Positions 49,475-63,736 of a stretch of 64,000 nt of DNA are shown here, piece after piece. Within the stretch, counting starts at the first letter, position 1, and each line of letters opens with the position of its first letter. The stretch comes from Actinomycetospora sp. TBRC 11914 (GTDB lineage Bacteria > Actinomycetota > Actinomycetes > Mycobacteriales > Pseudonocardiaceae). The translations under genes and the position numbers were made by a program. The stretch covers positions 186,001 through 250,000 of the forward strand of contig NZ_JABBND010000004.1 in assembly GCF_012933465.1 (NCBI RefSeq), read 5' to 3'. Below the pieces are notes generated by a model. That model saw only the letters and a list, made by a program, of their open reading frames with translations, was not told where the DNA came from and made no database searches.

Positions 49475-50341
49475 ATGGGGACCGAGAGAGCGGCCGCGCC
49501 GGATCGTGCCGAGATCGTGGCCCGACTCCGCGAGAAGGTCGCGCGCGGCGAACCGATCGTGGGTGGCGGCGCGGGCACCGGATTGTCGGCCCGCTGTGAA
49601 GAGGCGGGCGGCATCGATCTCATCGTCATCTACAACTCGGGGCGCTATCGGATGGCGGGCCGGGGGTCGCTGGCGGGACTGCTCGCCTACGGCAACGCCA
49701 ACGACATCGTCGTCGAGATGGCCCGTGAGGTCCTCCCGGTGGTCCGCCACACTCCCGTGCTCGCGGGGGTCAACGGCACCGACCCGTTCCTGTTGCGCGA
49801 CCGATTCCTGCGCGAGCTTCGTGACCTCGGCTTCGCCGGCATCCAGAACTTCCCGACCGTCGGACTCATCGACGGAGTCTTCCGGGCGAATCTCGAGGAG
49901 ACCGGGATGGGGTTCGCCCACGAGGTCGAGCTCGTCGCGGCCGCGCGGGAGGCCGACCTGCTGACGACGCCGTACGTGTTCTCCGCGCAGGACGCCCGCG
50001 CGATGACCGAGGCGGGCGCCGACGTCGTCGTGTGCCACATGGGCCTGACGACGGGCGGGTCGATCGGCGCCGAGACCGCGAAGTCGCTGGACGACTGCGT
50101 CGCGCTGGTCGACGAATGGTCCGCCGCGGCGCGCGAGGTCCGCGACGACGTCCTCGTGCTCGTGCACGGCGGTCCCGTCTCCGCCCCGGCCGACGCCGCC
50201 CACGTCCTGGACCGCGCGCAGTCCTGTCACGGCTTCTACGGCGCCAGCAGCATGGAACGACTCCCCACCGAGGAGGCACTGACCGCCCGGACCCGCCAGT
50301 TCACGCAGATCCGGTGGAACGCCGCCGCGAAGGAGACGTGA
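49475..50341 (+). CDS. phosphoenolpyruvate hydrolase-like TIM-barrel protein
   Basis: The 288-residue TIM-barrel protein has [52 protein letters not shown], a [19 protein letters not shown] stretch and [19 protein letters not shown]. It matches the PEP-hydrolase family that forms the C-terminal half of tomato Tm-1. It follows the UPF0261 gene with an AGAGGAG ribosome site and almost certainly shares its mRNA. The enzyme activity is not established for this family. Confidence 0.85.
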   Translation: MGTERAAAPDRAEIVARLREKVARGEPIVGGGAGTGLSARCEEAGGIDLIVIYNSGRYRMAGRGSLAGLLAYGNANDIVVEMAREVLPVVRHTPVLAGVNGTDPFLLRDRFLRELRDLGFAGIQNFPTVGLIDGVFRANLEETGMGFAHEVELVAAAREADLLTTPYVFSAQDARAMTEAGADVVVCHMGLTTGGSIGAETAKSLDDCVALVDEWSAAAREVRDDVLVLVHGGPVSAPADAAHVLDRAQSCHGFYGASSMERLPTEEALTARTRQFTQIRWNAAAKET

Positions 50342-50359
50342 AGTACATGTTCCTCAGCA

Positions 50360-50377
50360 CGAGACCGACTGGTCTCG
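50360..50377. terminator. short perfect hairpin after the PEP-hydrolase-like gene
   Basis: CGAGACC-GACT-GGTCTCG, seven-base perfect arms, begins 18 bases after the stop at 50341 and lies 132 bases before lsr2. It may be a terminator or a regulator site in the lsr2 promoter region. Confidence 0.45.
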
Positions 50378-50509
50378 AGAGCCATTCCTGCGCCACCGTC
50401 GAGTGATGTCGGGCCCCGTGCTCGCGTTCTGCGGAATCACTGATAACGTGAAAGGCACCCGGATGTGAATCCGGGCGCAATTCCCCCCGCGAACCGAGGA
50501 GTACGCCGG

Positions 50510-50917
50510 ATGGCCCAGAAGACCGTCGTCACGCTGGTGGACGACCTGACTGGTGAGGAGTCCGAGGACATCACGACCGTCGAGTTCGCGCTCGACGGTG
50601 TGACCTACGAGATCGACCTCGACGAGAAGAACAGCGCAGAACTGCGTGACCAGCTCGCGCAGTACGTGGCGGCGGCCCGGCGCACCGGGGGGCGTCGCGC
50701 GTCGTCCGGCCGCCGTCGTTCCGGCGGTGCCGGCACGGGCACGCCGCGGGCGACCTCGCCCGGCGGGTACGACCGCGAGACCTCCAAGCAGATCCGCGAG
50801 TGGGCCCGCACCGAGGGCTTCGAGGTCTCCGACCGGGGCCGGGTGCCCAACAACGTCGTGGAGGCCTGGGAGTCCCGCGGCAAGAACGGGGCCGCGGCCG
50901 CCACGTTCTCGGGCTGA
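50510..50917 (+). CDS. lsr2: Lsr2-family nucleoid-associated silencer
   Basis: The 135-residue protein has the N-terminal dimerisation domain MAQKTVVTLVDDLTGEE, then VEFALDGVTYEIDLDEKNS. A basic Gly/Ser/Arg linker follows. The C-terminal DNA-binding domain has IREWARTEGFEVSDRGRVPNNVVEAW, with the RGR minor-groove motif. It coats AT-rich and foreign DNA. A GATAAC -10-like box at about 50441-50446 precedes it. It sits between the tRNA genes, an unusual place. Confidence 0.94.
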   Translation: MAQKTVVTLVDDLTGEESEDITTVEFALDGVTYEIDLDEKNSAELRDQLAQYVAAARRTGGRRASSGRRRSGGAGTGTPRATSPGGYDRETSKQIREWARTEGFEVSDRGRVPNNVVEAWESRGKNGAAAATFSG

Positions 50918-50930
50918 GCCGACCCCACTC

Positions 50931-50974
50931 ACGACGACGGCCCCGGAGCGTCGAGCTCCGGGGCCGTTCGTCGT
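50931..50974. terminator. strong intrinsic-type hairpin after lsr2
   Basis: GGCCCCGGAGC (50939-50949) pairs perfectly with GCTCCGGGGCC (50955-50965) over a five-base loop, extended by ACGACGAC / GTTCGTCGT outside. It starts 14 bases after the lsr2 stop and separates it from the oppositely oriented tRNA-Ile. Confidence 0.85.
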
Positions 50975-50991
50975 GTGGGGTCCGTGACCGG

Positions 50992-51065
50992 TGGGCCCAG
51001 CTGGATTTGAACCAGCGACCTCGTCGTTATCAGCGACGCGCTCTAACCAACTGAGCTATGGGCCC
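50992..51065 (-). tRNA. ileT: tRNA-Ile (GAT)
   Basis: The minus strand reads GGGCCCA acceptor, TAGCTCAGTTGGTTAGAGC D-arm, an anticodon loop CTGATAA (GAT), T-arm GGTTCAAATCC, and TGGGCCC plus discriminator A. CCA is not encoded. It follows the DUF3566 gene, as in Mycobacterium after gyrA. Confidence 0.95.
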
Positions 51066-51139
51066 CCGCGCGGTGGCGGCGTCCAGATTACCGGAGGGTG
51101 TCCGGCCGCCCCGCCACCGGGGTGGTGATCAGCGTCGGC

Positions 51140-52123
51140 TCAGTCCCGCTCCGAGAGGGTCACCTCGATGCCACCGGCGACGTCCGCGGAGATGTTGTAG
51201 ATGAACGCCGAGACGCTCGCCAGCGCCGTGAACAGGATGGTGTTGACCACCCCGACGATCGCGGCGACCCCGAACACCCCGCCCGCGGTGATGAGCTGCC
51301 CACCGCCGCCGGCGTCCGAGGTGAGGTCCTGGTAGGTGCCGTTCAGCTGCGCCCACACACCCATGCCGTCGAGCACGGCGTAGAGCACCCCGACGGCGAA
51401 CATCCACACGAAGAACAGCGCGACGCCGAGCACCAGGGCGAGCTTGAGCACCGACCACGGGTCGAAGCGCTTCACCTGCAGGCTCGCGCGGCGCGGCACC
51501 TTGCCCCGCGGCGACGGCCGCGCCGTCGGGAGGTCGTCGTCGAGGTCGTCGAGGTCGGGCTCGGGCTCCGACCGCTCACCCACGCGCATCCCCAGCTGCT
51601 CGGGCGAGAGCTGGTTGGTCGGCGCGTCGATCAGGGCGGTGTTCGACCGACGCTGCTGCCCCTGGGCGGGCATCGGCCCGCTGGGCGGGGACCCGGGGCG
51701 CTGCCCGCCGGCCGGGACGGGGCCGCTGGGCGGACCCGGCGGCGCCGACGGTCCCGGACCCTGCGGCCCCGGACGGGGCGTTCCGGCGGCCGGCGTCGGC
51801 GGCCGCTGGTCGGCACCGGGGCCCGGCCGCGGGCTCGGGGCCTTCTCACCCTCGGCCGGCCGGGCACCGGACCCCGGACGCTCACCGGACTCGCTGCGGG
51901 AACCGGCCCGCTGCCAGGGTGGCGGGGGCCCGCCCGCGGCCCCCTGGTCGCGGGTGGTGCCCTGGTCCCGGGCGCCGTGGTCCGACCCCCGGGCCGACCC
52001 GTCCTCCGACGTCGCGGGCGTGGTCACCACCGTGTCCGCGGCGGTGTCGCCCGCGCCCTTCCCGGCGTCGGCGCCGGGCCCGCCGTCGCGGGCGTCGTTC
52101 TCGTCCGGTGTCGCAGTGCTCAC
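51140..52123 (-). CDS. DUF3566 membrane protein
   Basis: The 327-residue protein has a Pro/Gly/Ser-rich, probably disordered first 210 residues and the conserved C-terminal DUF3566 domain: ASLQVKRFDPWSVLKLALVLG, FFVWMFAVGVLYAVLDGMGVW, then a second helix GVVNTILFTALASVSAFIYN and GIEVTLSE. The two helices lie in the membrane with the long N-terminus probably cytoplasmic. It is always next to gyrA in actinobacteria; function is unknown. GTG 52123 is used. Confidence 0.85.
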   Translation of the reverse strand: MSTATPDENDARDGGPGADAGKGAGDTAADTVVTTPATSEDGSARGSDHGARDQGTTRDQGAAGGPPPPWQRAGSRSESGERPGSGARPAEGEKAPSPRPGPGADQRPPTPAAGTPRPGPQGPGPSAPPGPPSGPVPAGGQRPGSPPSGPMPAQGQQRRSNTALIDAPTNQLSPEQLGMRVGERSEPEPDLDDLDDDLPTARPSPRGKVPRRASLQVKRFDPWSVLKLALVLGVALFFVWMFAVGVLYAVLDGMGVWAQLNGTYQDLTSDAGGGGQLITAGGVFGVAAIVGVVNTILFTALASVSAFIYNISADVAGGIEVTLSERD

Positions 52124-52178
52124 GGTGCTCGTCTCGTCGTCGGGTACGGGTGCCCCGGGGTCTCCCCCGGGGCACCGG

Positions 52179-54692
<2,514 letters not shown>

Positions 54693-54946
54693 GCTCGGAT
54701 CAGCTCCACTCTGGGTCCACTCCACTTCTGGGGCGCCCCCGGGCCGCGGCGGTCGCCGCGTCGAACACGTCGGGGGTGTGCCCGTCCCGCCGGGCCCCGA
54801 CGACGACGCCGGGCACCGGTCCAGCCACCGATTCTACCGGGGACACCGACGATCACGGTGGCTCCCCCGCGGGTGTTCGCCCAAGTCAGGCCAGGTCCGG
54901 CGGGTGGTGGGGCGGGTCGTGGGGCCGAGCCGTGAGCGGGGCGGGG

Positions 54947-55705
54947 TCAGCGTGGCAGGAAGAGCACGTTGCGCCGTCCGTCGTCGGGGCGGCGCGGCAC
55001 CCAGCCCTGGTCGCGGTCCCAGCTGTGGGCCGTGTGGCCGGCGGCCTCGAGCTCGCCGACGACCCGCGCCACGGTGGTGCCGAACCGGGCCAGGTGGCGG
55101 TCCTCGAGCTCCAGCATCAGGGCCGGGCGGAACCGGGCCAGGGTGGCGCCCGCGCCCTGCAGCAGGCGGGCCTCGGCGCCCTCGATGTCGACCTTGACGA
55201 GGTCCAGGCGCTCCAGGCCGAGCCCGACGACGAGCTCGTCGAGCGTGGTCACGGCCACCGGCACGTCCTCGTGGTGGGCGAACTCGGCGTTCGAGCCGAG
55301 CCCGTCGGCACCCGTCGTCAGGAACGCGCGCCCGTGCACCGGCAGCAGCCGACGGCGGGGCAGGGCGAGCACCCCGCCCCCGGAGGCGGCGCCGAGGGCG
55401 GTCCGGTGCACGGTGACGTTGCCGGCCCGCAGGAACCGCCGGGTCGCGTCCACGAACGACGACGGCCCGGGCTGCGGCTCGACGGCGTGGACGTGTCCGG
55501 TGGGCCCGACGAGCCCCGCCAGCGTCCACGTGTAGAGCCCGTACTCGGCCCCGACGTCGAGGCACACCGCCCCGGGCCGGACGTGCTCGGCGAGGCCCGC
55601 GACCTCGTCCTCGAGGAACCAGGCGTGGGGCGCCGCCGCCCGTAGCACCCGGCTCAGCGGTCCGGCCGGTGAGCCGGCCCGTGCGTCGTCCACCACCTGA
55701 TCCAC
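54947..55705 (-). CDS. FkbM-type SAM-dependent methyltransferase
   Basis: The 252-residue protein has motif I VCLDVGAEYGLYTWTLA near residue 48, VHAVEPQPGPSSF, and the FkbM-typical DLVKVDIEGAEARLLQGA near 170 with LMLELEDRHL. FkbM enzymes methylate sugar or small-molecule hydroxyls; the substrate is unknown. It interrupts the usual gyrB-gyrA neighbourhood. A block of repeats lies upstream of it. Confidence 0.83.
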   Translation of the reverse strand: MDQVVDDARAGSPAGPLSRVLRAAAPHAWFLEDEVAGLAEHVRPGAVCLDVGAEYGLYTWTLAGLVGPTGHVHAVEPQPGPSSFVDATRRFLRAGNVTVHRTALGAASGGGVLALPRRRLLPVHGRAFLTTGADGLGSNAEFAHHEDVPVAVTTLDELVVGLGLERLDLVKVDIEGAEARLLQGAGATLARFRPALMLELEDRHLARFGTTVARVVGELEAAGHTAHSWDRDQGWVPRRPDDGRRNVLFLPR

Positions 55706-55797
55706 CGGCGCTGCCCCTCGCCACGCCGCCCGGAGGGGTACCAGGCGTGCCGCCGGGGAGAGTAGTGGGCTGCGCCGTGGGCCCGACGTGGGGCGTG

Positions 55798-55811
55798 GTT
55801 TCCCGTGGAAC
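55798..55811. promoter_or_regulatory. degenerate parS-like site
   Basis: GTTTCCCGTGGAAC differs by one central base from GTTTCACGTGGAAC. The central CACGTG, important for ParB binding, is broken, so it is weaker than the site at 47063. Confidence 0.3.
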
Positions 55812-55856
55812 GGACCGGGGCTGGGGGCTGCCCCGTGTGCGCCTCATCGTCGGGCG

Positions 55857-56340
55857 ATCAGCGTGGGCACCCTCGACGGGCACATCAGGCAGGTTGCGCG
55901 GGCCACGGACATGCCCCACGTGCTCCTCGGCACGACCTCCGGAAGACCCGAGCTCCGAGGGGCACATTGCGCAGGCCAGCACGCCCACTGGCCTGCCCCA
56001 CGTACCCCTCGCCGGCGGCCAACGAAGCACTGCATCAGCCCGGCCCACGACGGGCACACCACGCAGGCTGCGCGGGCCGCGGACGTGCCCCACGTACCCC
56101 TCGCCGGCCGGCCGGCGAAGCCAGCGCGCAGCCCCACTTCGCGACGGGCACACCACGCAGGCCAGCACGCCCACTGGCCTGCCCCACGTACCCCTCGCTG
56201 ACCGGGCGCTCGAGCAGGCGCGCAGCCCCGCCCGCGACGGGCACACCACGCAGGCCAGCACGCTCGCGGACCTGCCTCGTGCACCCCTCGCCCTGACCGG
56301 GGCACGCCACGCCCCCTGACCGGCCGCCGGACCTGCCCCA
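55857..56340. repeat. five to six imperfect 82-94 bp repeats between gyrB and the FkbM gene
   Basis: A unit with GGGCACACCACGCAGG and CTGCCCCACGTACCCCTCG begins at about 55878, 55960, 56052, 56146 and 56239 (GGGCAC as marker), with a decayed end to 56340. Units at 55971 and 56157 have perfect GCAGGCCA/TGGCCTGC stems around a ten-base loop. Periods are not a multiple of three and all frames look alike, so no protein is expected. No gene is visible between 55706 and 56390. Confidence 0.8.
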
Positions 56341-56390
56341 CGGACCCCCGGTGTCGGGGAGGGGGCAGGCCCGTTCGGCGTGGCCGTCCG

Positions 56391-58469
<2,079 letters not shown>

Positions 58470-58614
58470 CTACACCTCCATTCTACTGGTCGACCTCCGC
58501 CAGAATGGGCCGGTCCGCCTGTTGAGCGCGTCGCAGAGCGCCTGGGACGACCGCGGGAGGGTCCGACCGCCCGAGATGGGTGCCACCGGCGTCCTGGGCC
58601 CGGACAGCGGGCGC

Positions 58615-59481
58615 TCAGCCGTACGTGTCGCGCGGACCGCGTCCGGAGACGTGTCGCGGGCCCCGACGCCAGCTCGGCGCCGACGGGCCGTGGATGCGCA
58701 TCCTCACGACGACGCCGTCGCCGAGACCGGCTGCGATGCGGGCGAGGAGCTGGCGCTGGAGCAGCCGGAGCTGGGTGGCCCACGCGGTGGAGTCGGCCTG
58801 CACGGTCAGCTCTCCGTCGCGCAGCGTGGTCGGGGTGGCGTGCTCGGCGACCTCGGGGCCGACGAGCTCGGCCCACCGGCCGAACACCGAGCCGTTCGCC
58901 AGCCGCGGCGCCCAGCCCCGCTGGGTGGACAGCCGCGAGGCGAGACGGCCGAGGGTCTGCGGGTCGCGGTCGTCGGCGCCCGCGCCCGACCAGCTGCGAC
59001 GGCGACGGCGCACCCCGTCGGACGACCCCCGGCGGACGCCGCGGCGCGCGGTGCCGGGCGTGGTGGCCCCCCGCTCGGCCCGGCGGGCCCGGGCCGCCTC
59101 GAGCGCGGCCCGGGCGATGTCCGCGCCGTGGACCGCGGCCGCGGCGTCGTCGGCCTCGGACGGGTTGTCGGCGGCCTCGGACGGGCCGTCGGCGGCGGCC
59201 GCCGACCCGGTCGAGGTGGCCTCCACCGGGTCGCGCCCGGGACGGTCGGTGGCCGCTCGGCGGCCGTCCGTGGGACTCCGCGGGCCGAGGCGCGCGGGCG
59301 GCAGGACCACCGCGTCGCGGTCCGTGCCCGGCATGTGGACGGCCTCGTCGGGGGTACGTCGCAGGTCAGCCCCCGGATCCGGGCCGGTCGGACGGGCGCG
59401 GCCACCGTCGCGGCGATGGTTGTCCACAGCATCCACAGGCTTGTCCCCAGATCCTGGGCGTTCTTCACCGTTTCGGATCAC
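58615..59481 (-). CDS. dciA: DciA-type (DUF721) helicase loader
   Basis: The 288-residue protein resembles Rv0004. The DUF721 core has RRRRSWSGAGADDRDPQTLG, GWAPRLANGSVFGRWAELVG, the STAWATQLRLLQRQLLARIA helix and the fixed end PSAPSWRRGPRHVSGRGPRD. DciA proteins load or recruit DnaB at the origin. The N-terminal 110 residues are charged and variable. GTG 59481 is used; it starts 22 bases after recF. The first codons carry a cluster of DnaA-box-like sites. Confidence 0.88.
   Translation of the reverse strand: MIRNGEERPGSGDKPVDAVDNHRRDGGRARPTGPDPGADLRRTPDEAVHMPGTDRDAVVLPPARLGPRSPTDGRRAATDRPGRDPVEATSTGSAAAADGPSEAADNPSEADDAAAAVHGADIARAALEAARARRAERGATTPGTARRGVRRGSSDGVRRRRRSWSGAGADDRDPQTLGRLASRLSTQRGWAPRLANGSVFGRWAELVGPEVAEHATPTTLRDGELTVQADSTAWATQLRLLQRQLLARIAAGLGDGVVVRMRIHGPSAPSWRRGPRHVSGRGPRDTYG
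59420..59449. promoter_or_regulatory. DnaA-box cluster inside the 5' end of dciA
   Basis: TTGTCCACA (59420-59428) is a perfect box, followed by ATCCACAGG and TTGTCCCCA (59441-59449). The arrangement CCACAG...CTTGTCCCCAG is repeated in the oriC region at 63305-63325, so the two are related in sequence. It encodes Asp-Lys-Pro-Val-Asp-Ala-Val-Asp-Asn in dciA. Confidence 0.5.
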
Positions 59482-59503
59482 CAGCGTGCCCCCCGATCAT
59501 CCG

Positions 59504-60691
59504 TCACGAGGCCACCTGGTCACGCACCGTGCCGTCCTCGATCACATAGCGTGTGCCCTGGAGGATCTCGGGGACGTCGTCGTCCACCGCGGCCGTCACG
59601 AGGACCTGCTCGGCCCGCGCGGCCGTCCGGGCGAGGGCGTCCCGACGGCGGGCGTCGAGCTCGGCGAAGACGTCGTCGAGGATCAGGACCGGCTCGCTGC
59701 CCTCGGAGCGCAGCAGCTCGAAGCCACCGAGGCGCAGGGCGAGGGCCAGCGCCCAGGACTCCCCGTGGCTCGCGTAGCCCTTGGCCGGGCCGTCGCCGAG
59801 GGTGAGCTCCAGGTCGTCGCGGTGGGGGCCCACCAGGCACACCCCCCGGTCGATCTCCTGGTCGCGCCGGCGGCCGATCTCGGCGAGCAGCTCCTCCTCC
59901 ACCTGCCCGGCGAGCGCGGCGTGGCCGGGGCCCCCGGTCACGTCGTCGGCCCCGGCGACCTCGGCACCGTCCGGGCCGGCCAGCGCCTCGACCGCCTCCA
60001 CCTTCGAGCGGTAGCGGGCCCCGACCGGCACCGACTCGGGCGCGACGTCGGCGTACGCCGCGGTGACGTGCGGGGCGAGGGCCCGGGTGAGGAGGATCCG
60101 GGCGGCGACGAGGGACGCCCCGGTGCGGGCGAGGTGCGCGTCCCACACCTCGAGCGTCCCGGCCTCCCGCGCTCCCCGGGCGGACCGCGCCGACTTCAGC
60201 AGCGCCGAGCGCTGCCGGAGCACCTTGTCGTACTCGCTGCGCACCCCCGACCAGCGCGGGGCACGGGCGACGAGGAGGTCGTCGAGGAAGCCGCGGCGCT
60301 CGCCGGGGTCGCCCCGCACCAGCGCGAGGTCCTCGGGCGCGAACACCACGGTCCGGACGATCCCGAGGATCTCCCGCGGGCGGGGCACCGGCGAGCGGTT
60401 GACCCGGGCCCGGTTCGCCTTCCCGGGCTGGATCTCGACCTGGACGGTGAGCTCCCGGCCCTCGTTCACGGCGGTGGCCCGCACGACGGCGACCGAGGCC
60501 CCCCGCCGCACCAGCGGTGCGTCGGAGGAGACCCGGTGCGACGAGAGCGTCGCGAGGTACCCGACGGCCTCGACCAGGTTGGTCTTGCCCTGCCCGTTGG
60601 CGCCGACGAGCACCGTCACGCCCGGGGTGAGCCGCAGGTCGGCCTGCGGCCACGACCGGAAGTCGGTGACCGACAGTTCCCTCACGTACAC
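59504..60691 (-). CDS. recF: RecF recombination protein
   Basis: The 395-residue SMC-like ATPase has Walker [47 protein letters not shown] and the signature region [16 protein letters not shown] near residue 295. Walker B/D-loop is [20 protein letters not shown]. It loads RecA at gaps. GTG 60691 ([14 protein letters not shown]) matches the family. It overlaps nothing; gnd stops eight bases away. Confidence 0.93.
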   Translation of the reverse strand: MYVRELSVTDFRSWPQADLRLTPGVTVLVGANGQGKTNLVEAVGYLATLSSHRVSSDAPLVRRGASVAVVRATAVNEGRELTVQVEIQPGKANRARVNRSPVPRPREILGIVRTVVFAPEDLALVRGDPGERRGFLDDLLVARAPRWSGVRSEYDKVLRQRSALLKSARSARGAREAGTLEVWDAHLARTGASLVAARILLTRALAPHVTAAYADVAPESVPVGARYRSKVEAVEALAGPDGAEVAGADDVTGGPGHAALAGQVEEELLAEIGRRRDQEIDRGVCLVGPHRDDLELTLGDGPAKGYASHGESWALALALRLGGFELLRSEGSEPVLILDDVFAELDARRRDALARTAARAEQVLVTAAVDDDVPEILQGTRYVIEDGTVRDQVAS

Positions 60692-60699
60692 GGGATCAT

Positions 60700-61611
60700 C
60701 TAGCCGCCCGTCGGCGGCTCGTTGGCCGCGTCGCCGGCCTTGTGCGTGGCGTGCCCGCCGAACTGGGCCCGCAGCGCGGCGACCGCCTTCATGGCGGGCG
60801 AGTCGACCTGGCGCGAGGCGAACCGGGCGAAGAGCGCCGCCGAGATCACCGGCAGCGGCACCGCGTGCACGATCGCCTCGTCGACGGTCCACCGGCCCTC
60901 GCCGGAGTCCTCCGCGTAGCCCGTGATCTGGTCGAGGTGCGGGTCGGCCTCGAGGGCGCGGACCATCAGGTCGAGCAGCCAGCTGCGCACGACGGTGCCC
61001 CGGCTCCAGGCCTTCATGACCGCACCGACGTTGGTGACCGGGCCACCCGCGCTGAGCAGCTCGTAGCCCTCGGCGTAGGCCTGCATCAGGCCGTACTCGA
61101 CACCGTTGTGGACCATCTTGGCGTAGTGGCCGGCGCCGACCGGGCCGGCGTGCACGAAGCCCTCCTCGCGCGGGCCCTCGGGCCGCAGCGCGTCGAACAC
61201 CGGCAGCAGGCGTTCGATGTCGGCCTCGTCCCCGCCGGCCATCAGGCCGTAGCCCTCGGTCCGGCCCCACACACCGCCGGACACGCCGCAGTCGACGTAC
61301 CGGACCCCGTGCCCGTCGAGGAGCGTGGCGTTGACGGTGTCGTCGGTGAAGCGGCTGTTGCCGCCGTCGACCACCAGGTCACCCGCCTCGAGGAGCCCGG
61401 CGAGGCTCTCGACCGTCGACCTCGTCGGGTCGCCCGAGGGCACCATCAGCCACACCGTGCGGGGCGCGGCGAGCGCCTTCACGAGCTCGTCGAGCGACTG
61501 CACGTCCCCCGATCCGTCGTTGGCGTACCCGACGACCTCGTGGCCCGCGGCGCGGAGCCGCTCGGCCATGTTGCCGCCCATCCGACCGAGTCCGACCATC
61601 CCCAGCTGCAC
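60700..61611 (-). CDS. gnd: 6-phosphogluconate dehydrogenase (decarboxylating, short form)
   Basis: The 303-residue protein has the NAD(P) motif [32 protein letters not shown] and the substrate segment [23 protein letters not shown]. The conserved Lys-His-Asn pair is in [22 protein letters not shown]. The short GndA/YqeC-type form is typical between dnaN and recF in actinobacteria. GTG 61611 is used. Confidence 0.9.
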   Translation of the reverse strand: MQLGMVGLGRMGGNMAERLRAAGHEVVGYANDGSGDVQSLDELVKALAAPRTVWLMVPSGDPTRSTVESLAGLLEAGDLVVDGGNSRFTDDTVNATLLDGHGVRYVDCGVSGGVWGRTEGYGLMAGGDEADIERLLPVFDALRPEGPREEGFVHAGPVGAGHYAKMVHNGVEYGLMQAYAEGYELLSAGGPVTNVGAVMKAWSRGTVVRSWLLDLMVRALEADPHLDQITGYAEDSGEGRWTVDEAIVHAVPLPVISAALFARFASRQVDSPAMKAVAALRAQFGGHATHKAGDAANEPPTGG

Positions 61612-61723
61612 CGCGATCGCTCCCTCGTCCCCAGGGGTGTCTGCTCCCCGGCCGGTCGGCCCGGGCTGCTCCGTTCGTACCCGCTGCGGGCCCCCGCGGT
61701 CACGGGTGGCCGTCGCGGCGCGC

Positions 61724-62965
61724 TCAGCCCGGCAGGCGGACCGGCATGAGCAGGTAGAGGTAGCCCGGCCGCGGCTCCGGCAGCTCCTCCCCGCCGCCGC
61801 CGGGCCCCGGCTCCACCGCGGTGGTCGAGGCGTCCTCGGCGTCGACCTCGCCCTCGGGCGTGCCGGTCGCGTCCTCCCCGGGCGCCGCGGCCGGGCGCAG
61901 CAGCGCCGGGCGGCTCGGGGTGGTGAACGACAGGTGGGCGGCCTCGGAGCCGAGCGCGCCGAGGCCGTCGAGGAGGTAGCCCGGGTTGAAGGCGATGGTG
62001 AGCGGCTCGCCGGCGAACGAGCACGGCAGCTGCTCCTCGGCGCTGCCCTCGTCGTCGCCGCCGGCGGTGAGCCGCAGCGAGCCCTCCTCGAACTCGAGGC
62101 GCACCTGCGTGCCGCGCTCGGCCACGAGGGAGACACGCTTGATCGCCTCGACCAGCGGGGCGATGTCCACGACCGCCGCCGAGGTGTGCTCCTTGGGCAG
62201 CAGCTGGCGGTAGCGCGGGAACTCGGCGTCGAGGAGCCGGGTGGTGGACCGGCGCCCGCCGCCGGAGAGCCCGAGCAGGCCGTCGCCGCGCCCGAGCGCG
62301 AGCTCGATCTTCGATCCGCCCGAGGTGAGCGTCTTGGCGGCGTCGGAGAGGGTGCGGGCCGGCGCGAGGATGGCGGTGGGCTCGCCCTCGCCTGCCGCGG
62401 GGCCGCCCTCGCCGGGCTCCCAGGTGAACTCCCGCACGGCCAGGCGGAACCGGTCGGTCGCGGCCATCGTCAGCGAGGGCCCGTCGATCTCGACCCGGAT
62501 CCCGGTCAGCATCGGCAGCGTGTCGTCCCGCCCGGCCGCCACGGCCACCTGCGAGACCGCCCGGGCGAAGACCTCGGGGGCGAGCTCGCCGACCACCGGC
62601 GGCATCTCGGGGAGCTGCGGGTAGTCCTCGGCGGACATGGTGGGCAGGGTGAACCGGGCGTTCCCGCAGGTGAGGGAGGCGCGCGGGCCCTCGACGGTGA
62701 GGTCGACCGGGTGCGGCGGCAGGGACCGGGTGATGTCCGCGAGCAGGCGGCCCGAGACCAGCGCCCGCCCGCCGTCGCCGATCATCGCCGGGACCTCGAC
62801 CCGGGCGGACACCTCGTAGTCGAAGCCCGAGACCGTCAGCGTGCCCTCGTCGGCCGCGTCGAGCAGGACGCCGCCGAGCACCGGCACCGGGGCCCGGCTG
62901 GGCAGGCTGCGCGCGACGAAGGCCACCGCGTCGGCGAAGGCGTCGCGCTCCACGCGGAACTTCAT
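61724..62965 (-). CDS. dnaN: DNA polymerase III beta sliding clamp
   Basis: The 413-residue protein begins [22 protein letters not shown] and ends [12 protein letters not shown], as clamps do. Three clamp domains are seen ([64 protein letters not shown]). Near residue 365 there is an unusual insert of about 43 residues rich in Gly, Glu, Asp and Ala, between [14 protein letters not shown] and PGYLYLL. ATG 62965 follows TGGAGGACAG. The protein is otherwise of normal length. Confidence 0.95.
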   Translation of the reverse strand: MKFRVERDAFADAVAFVARSLPSRAPVPVLGGVLLDAADEGTLTVSGFDYEVSARVEVPAMIGDGGRALVSGRLLADITRSLPPHPVDLTVEGPRASLTCGNARFTLPTMSAEDYPQLPEMPPVVGELAPEVFARAVSQVAVAAGRDDTLPMLTGIRVEIDGPSLTMAATDRFRLAVREFTWEPGEGGPAAGEGEPTAILAPARTLSDAAKTLTSGGSKIELALGRGDGLLGLSGGGRRSTTRLLDAEFPRYRQLLPKEHTSAAVVDIAPLVEAIKRVSLVAERGTQVRLEFEEGSLRLTAGGDDEGSAEEQLPCSFAGEPLTIAFNPGYLLDGLGALGSEAAHLSFTTPSRPALLRPAAAPGEDATGTPEGEVDAEDASTTAVEPGPGGGGEELPEPRPGYLYLLMPVRLPG

Positions 62966-63736
62966 CGCTGTCCTCCAGGAGATGTCGGGCCGTGCGCACC
63001 GCAGCAGGTGGTCACGGTAGAGCGTGACAGGGGGGTCCGACACTCCGGCCCTGTGCAGATCGGGCGGCCCCGGCGGTCCCCAACCCTGGTCTTCTGTAGT
63101 TCTCCGAAGAGAAGAAGAACAGCAGTGACAGTAGGTCCTGTGGGCGCTGTGGAGCAGTGGCGTCCGCGCAGGTCGGCGGGCCCGGAGCGGTGTGGAGCGG
63201 ACCGGGCGGGCCGTCCCCGGATCCGGGGACCGATCGGCGTGTGGGGTGGACAACGGTCGGGAACCCGCCTCCGTCCCGGCTCCGTCCACCAGGCCGTGCC
63301 CAGGTGTCCACAGACTTGTCCCCAGCTGTGGGTCGATCGGGAGTCGAACGACTGCGGAGCGCGATGGGGCCGCGGTGGGCGGGTCCTCCGGGGCGGGGAC
63401 CGGGCCGGCGGTCCTGCCGATCGGGGTGTGCCGACGTCCGTGTGGCGCGCGTGAGGCCGCAATCGTGACGGTGCGTGCAGATTCTGCCGATGATCGGCAC
63501 CCACCGTCACCGGGCGGCGCTCGGAGCGCGACGAACGCTGCCACGTCGACGCCCCGGGGCCCACGAGGCGCGCCGGGCCGTGCGACGTGCCGTCGCCCGG
63601 GCGACCGTGCTCCTCGCTCGCCGCGACGGGCGTCGACGTGCCCGGTGCCCGCCACGGCAGCCCACGGGGCACCTCCCGGGGGGTGCCACCCGCGCGGCCC
63701 GGACGAGGCCTCGCCGTCGGGAACCCCCGCCGGGGC
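62966..63736. other. dnaA-dnaN intergenic region, probable oriC
   Basis: The 771 bases without a gene lie in the standard actinobacterial oriC position. Box-like sites include GTGTCCACA (63304-63312), TTGTCCCCA (63316-63324) and a GGTGGACAA at 63246-63254, with weaker TGTGGA cores at 63149 and 63191. A lower-GC run, TTCTGTAGTTCTCCG with AAGAGAAGAAG at about 63091-63120, could be an unwinding element. Boxes are few, so the origin here is plausible but not certain. Confidence 0.65.

Noticed and set aside
55669..56319. Frames of 140-220 codons over the gyrA-gyrB spacer repeats
   Set aside because: All three frames on both strands look alike, and the periods (82, 92, 94, 93) are not multiples of three.
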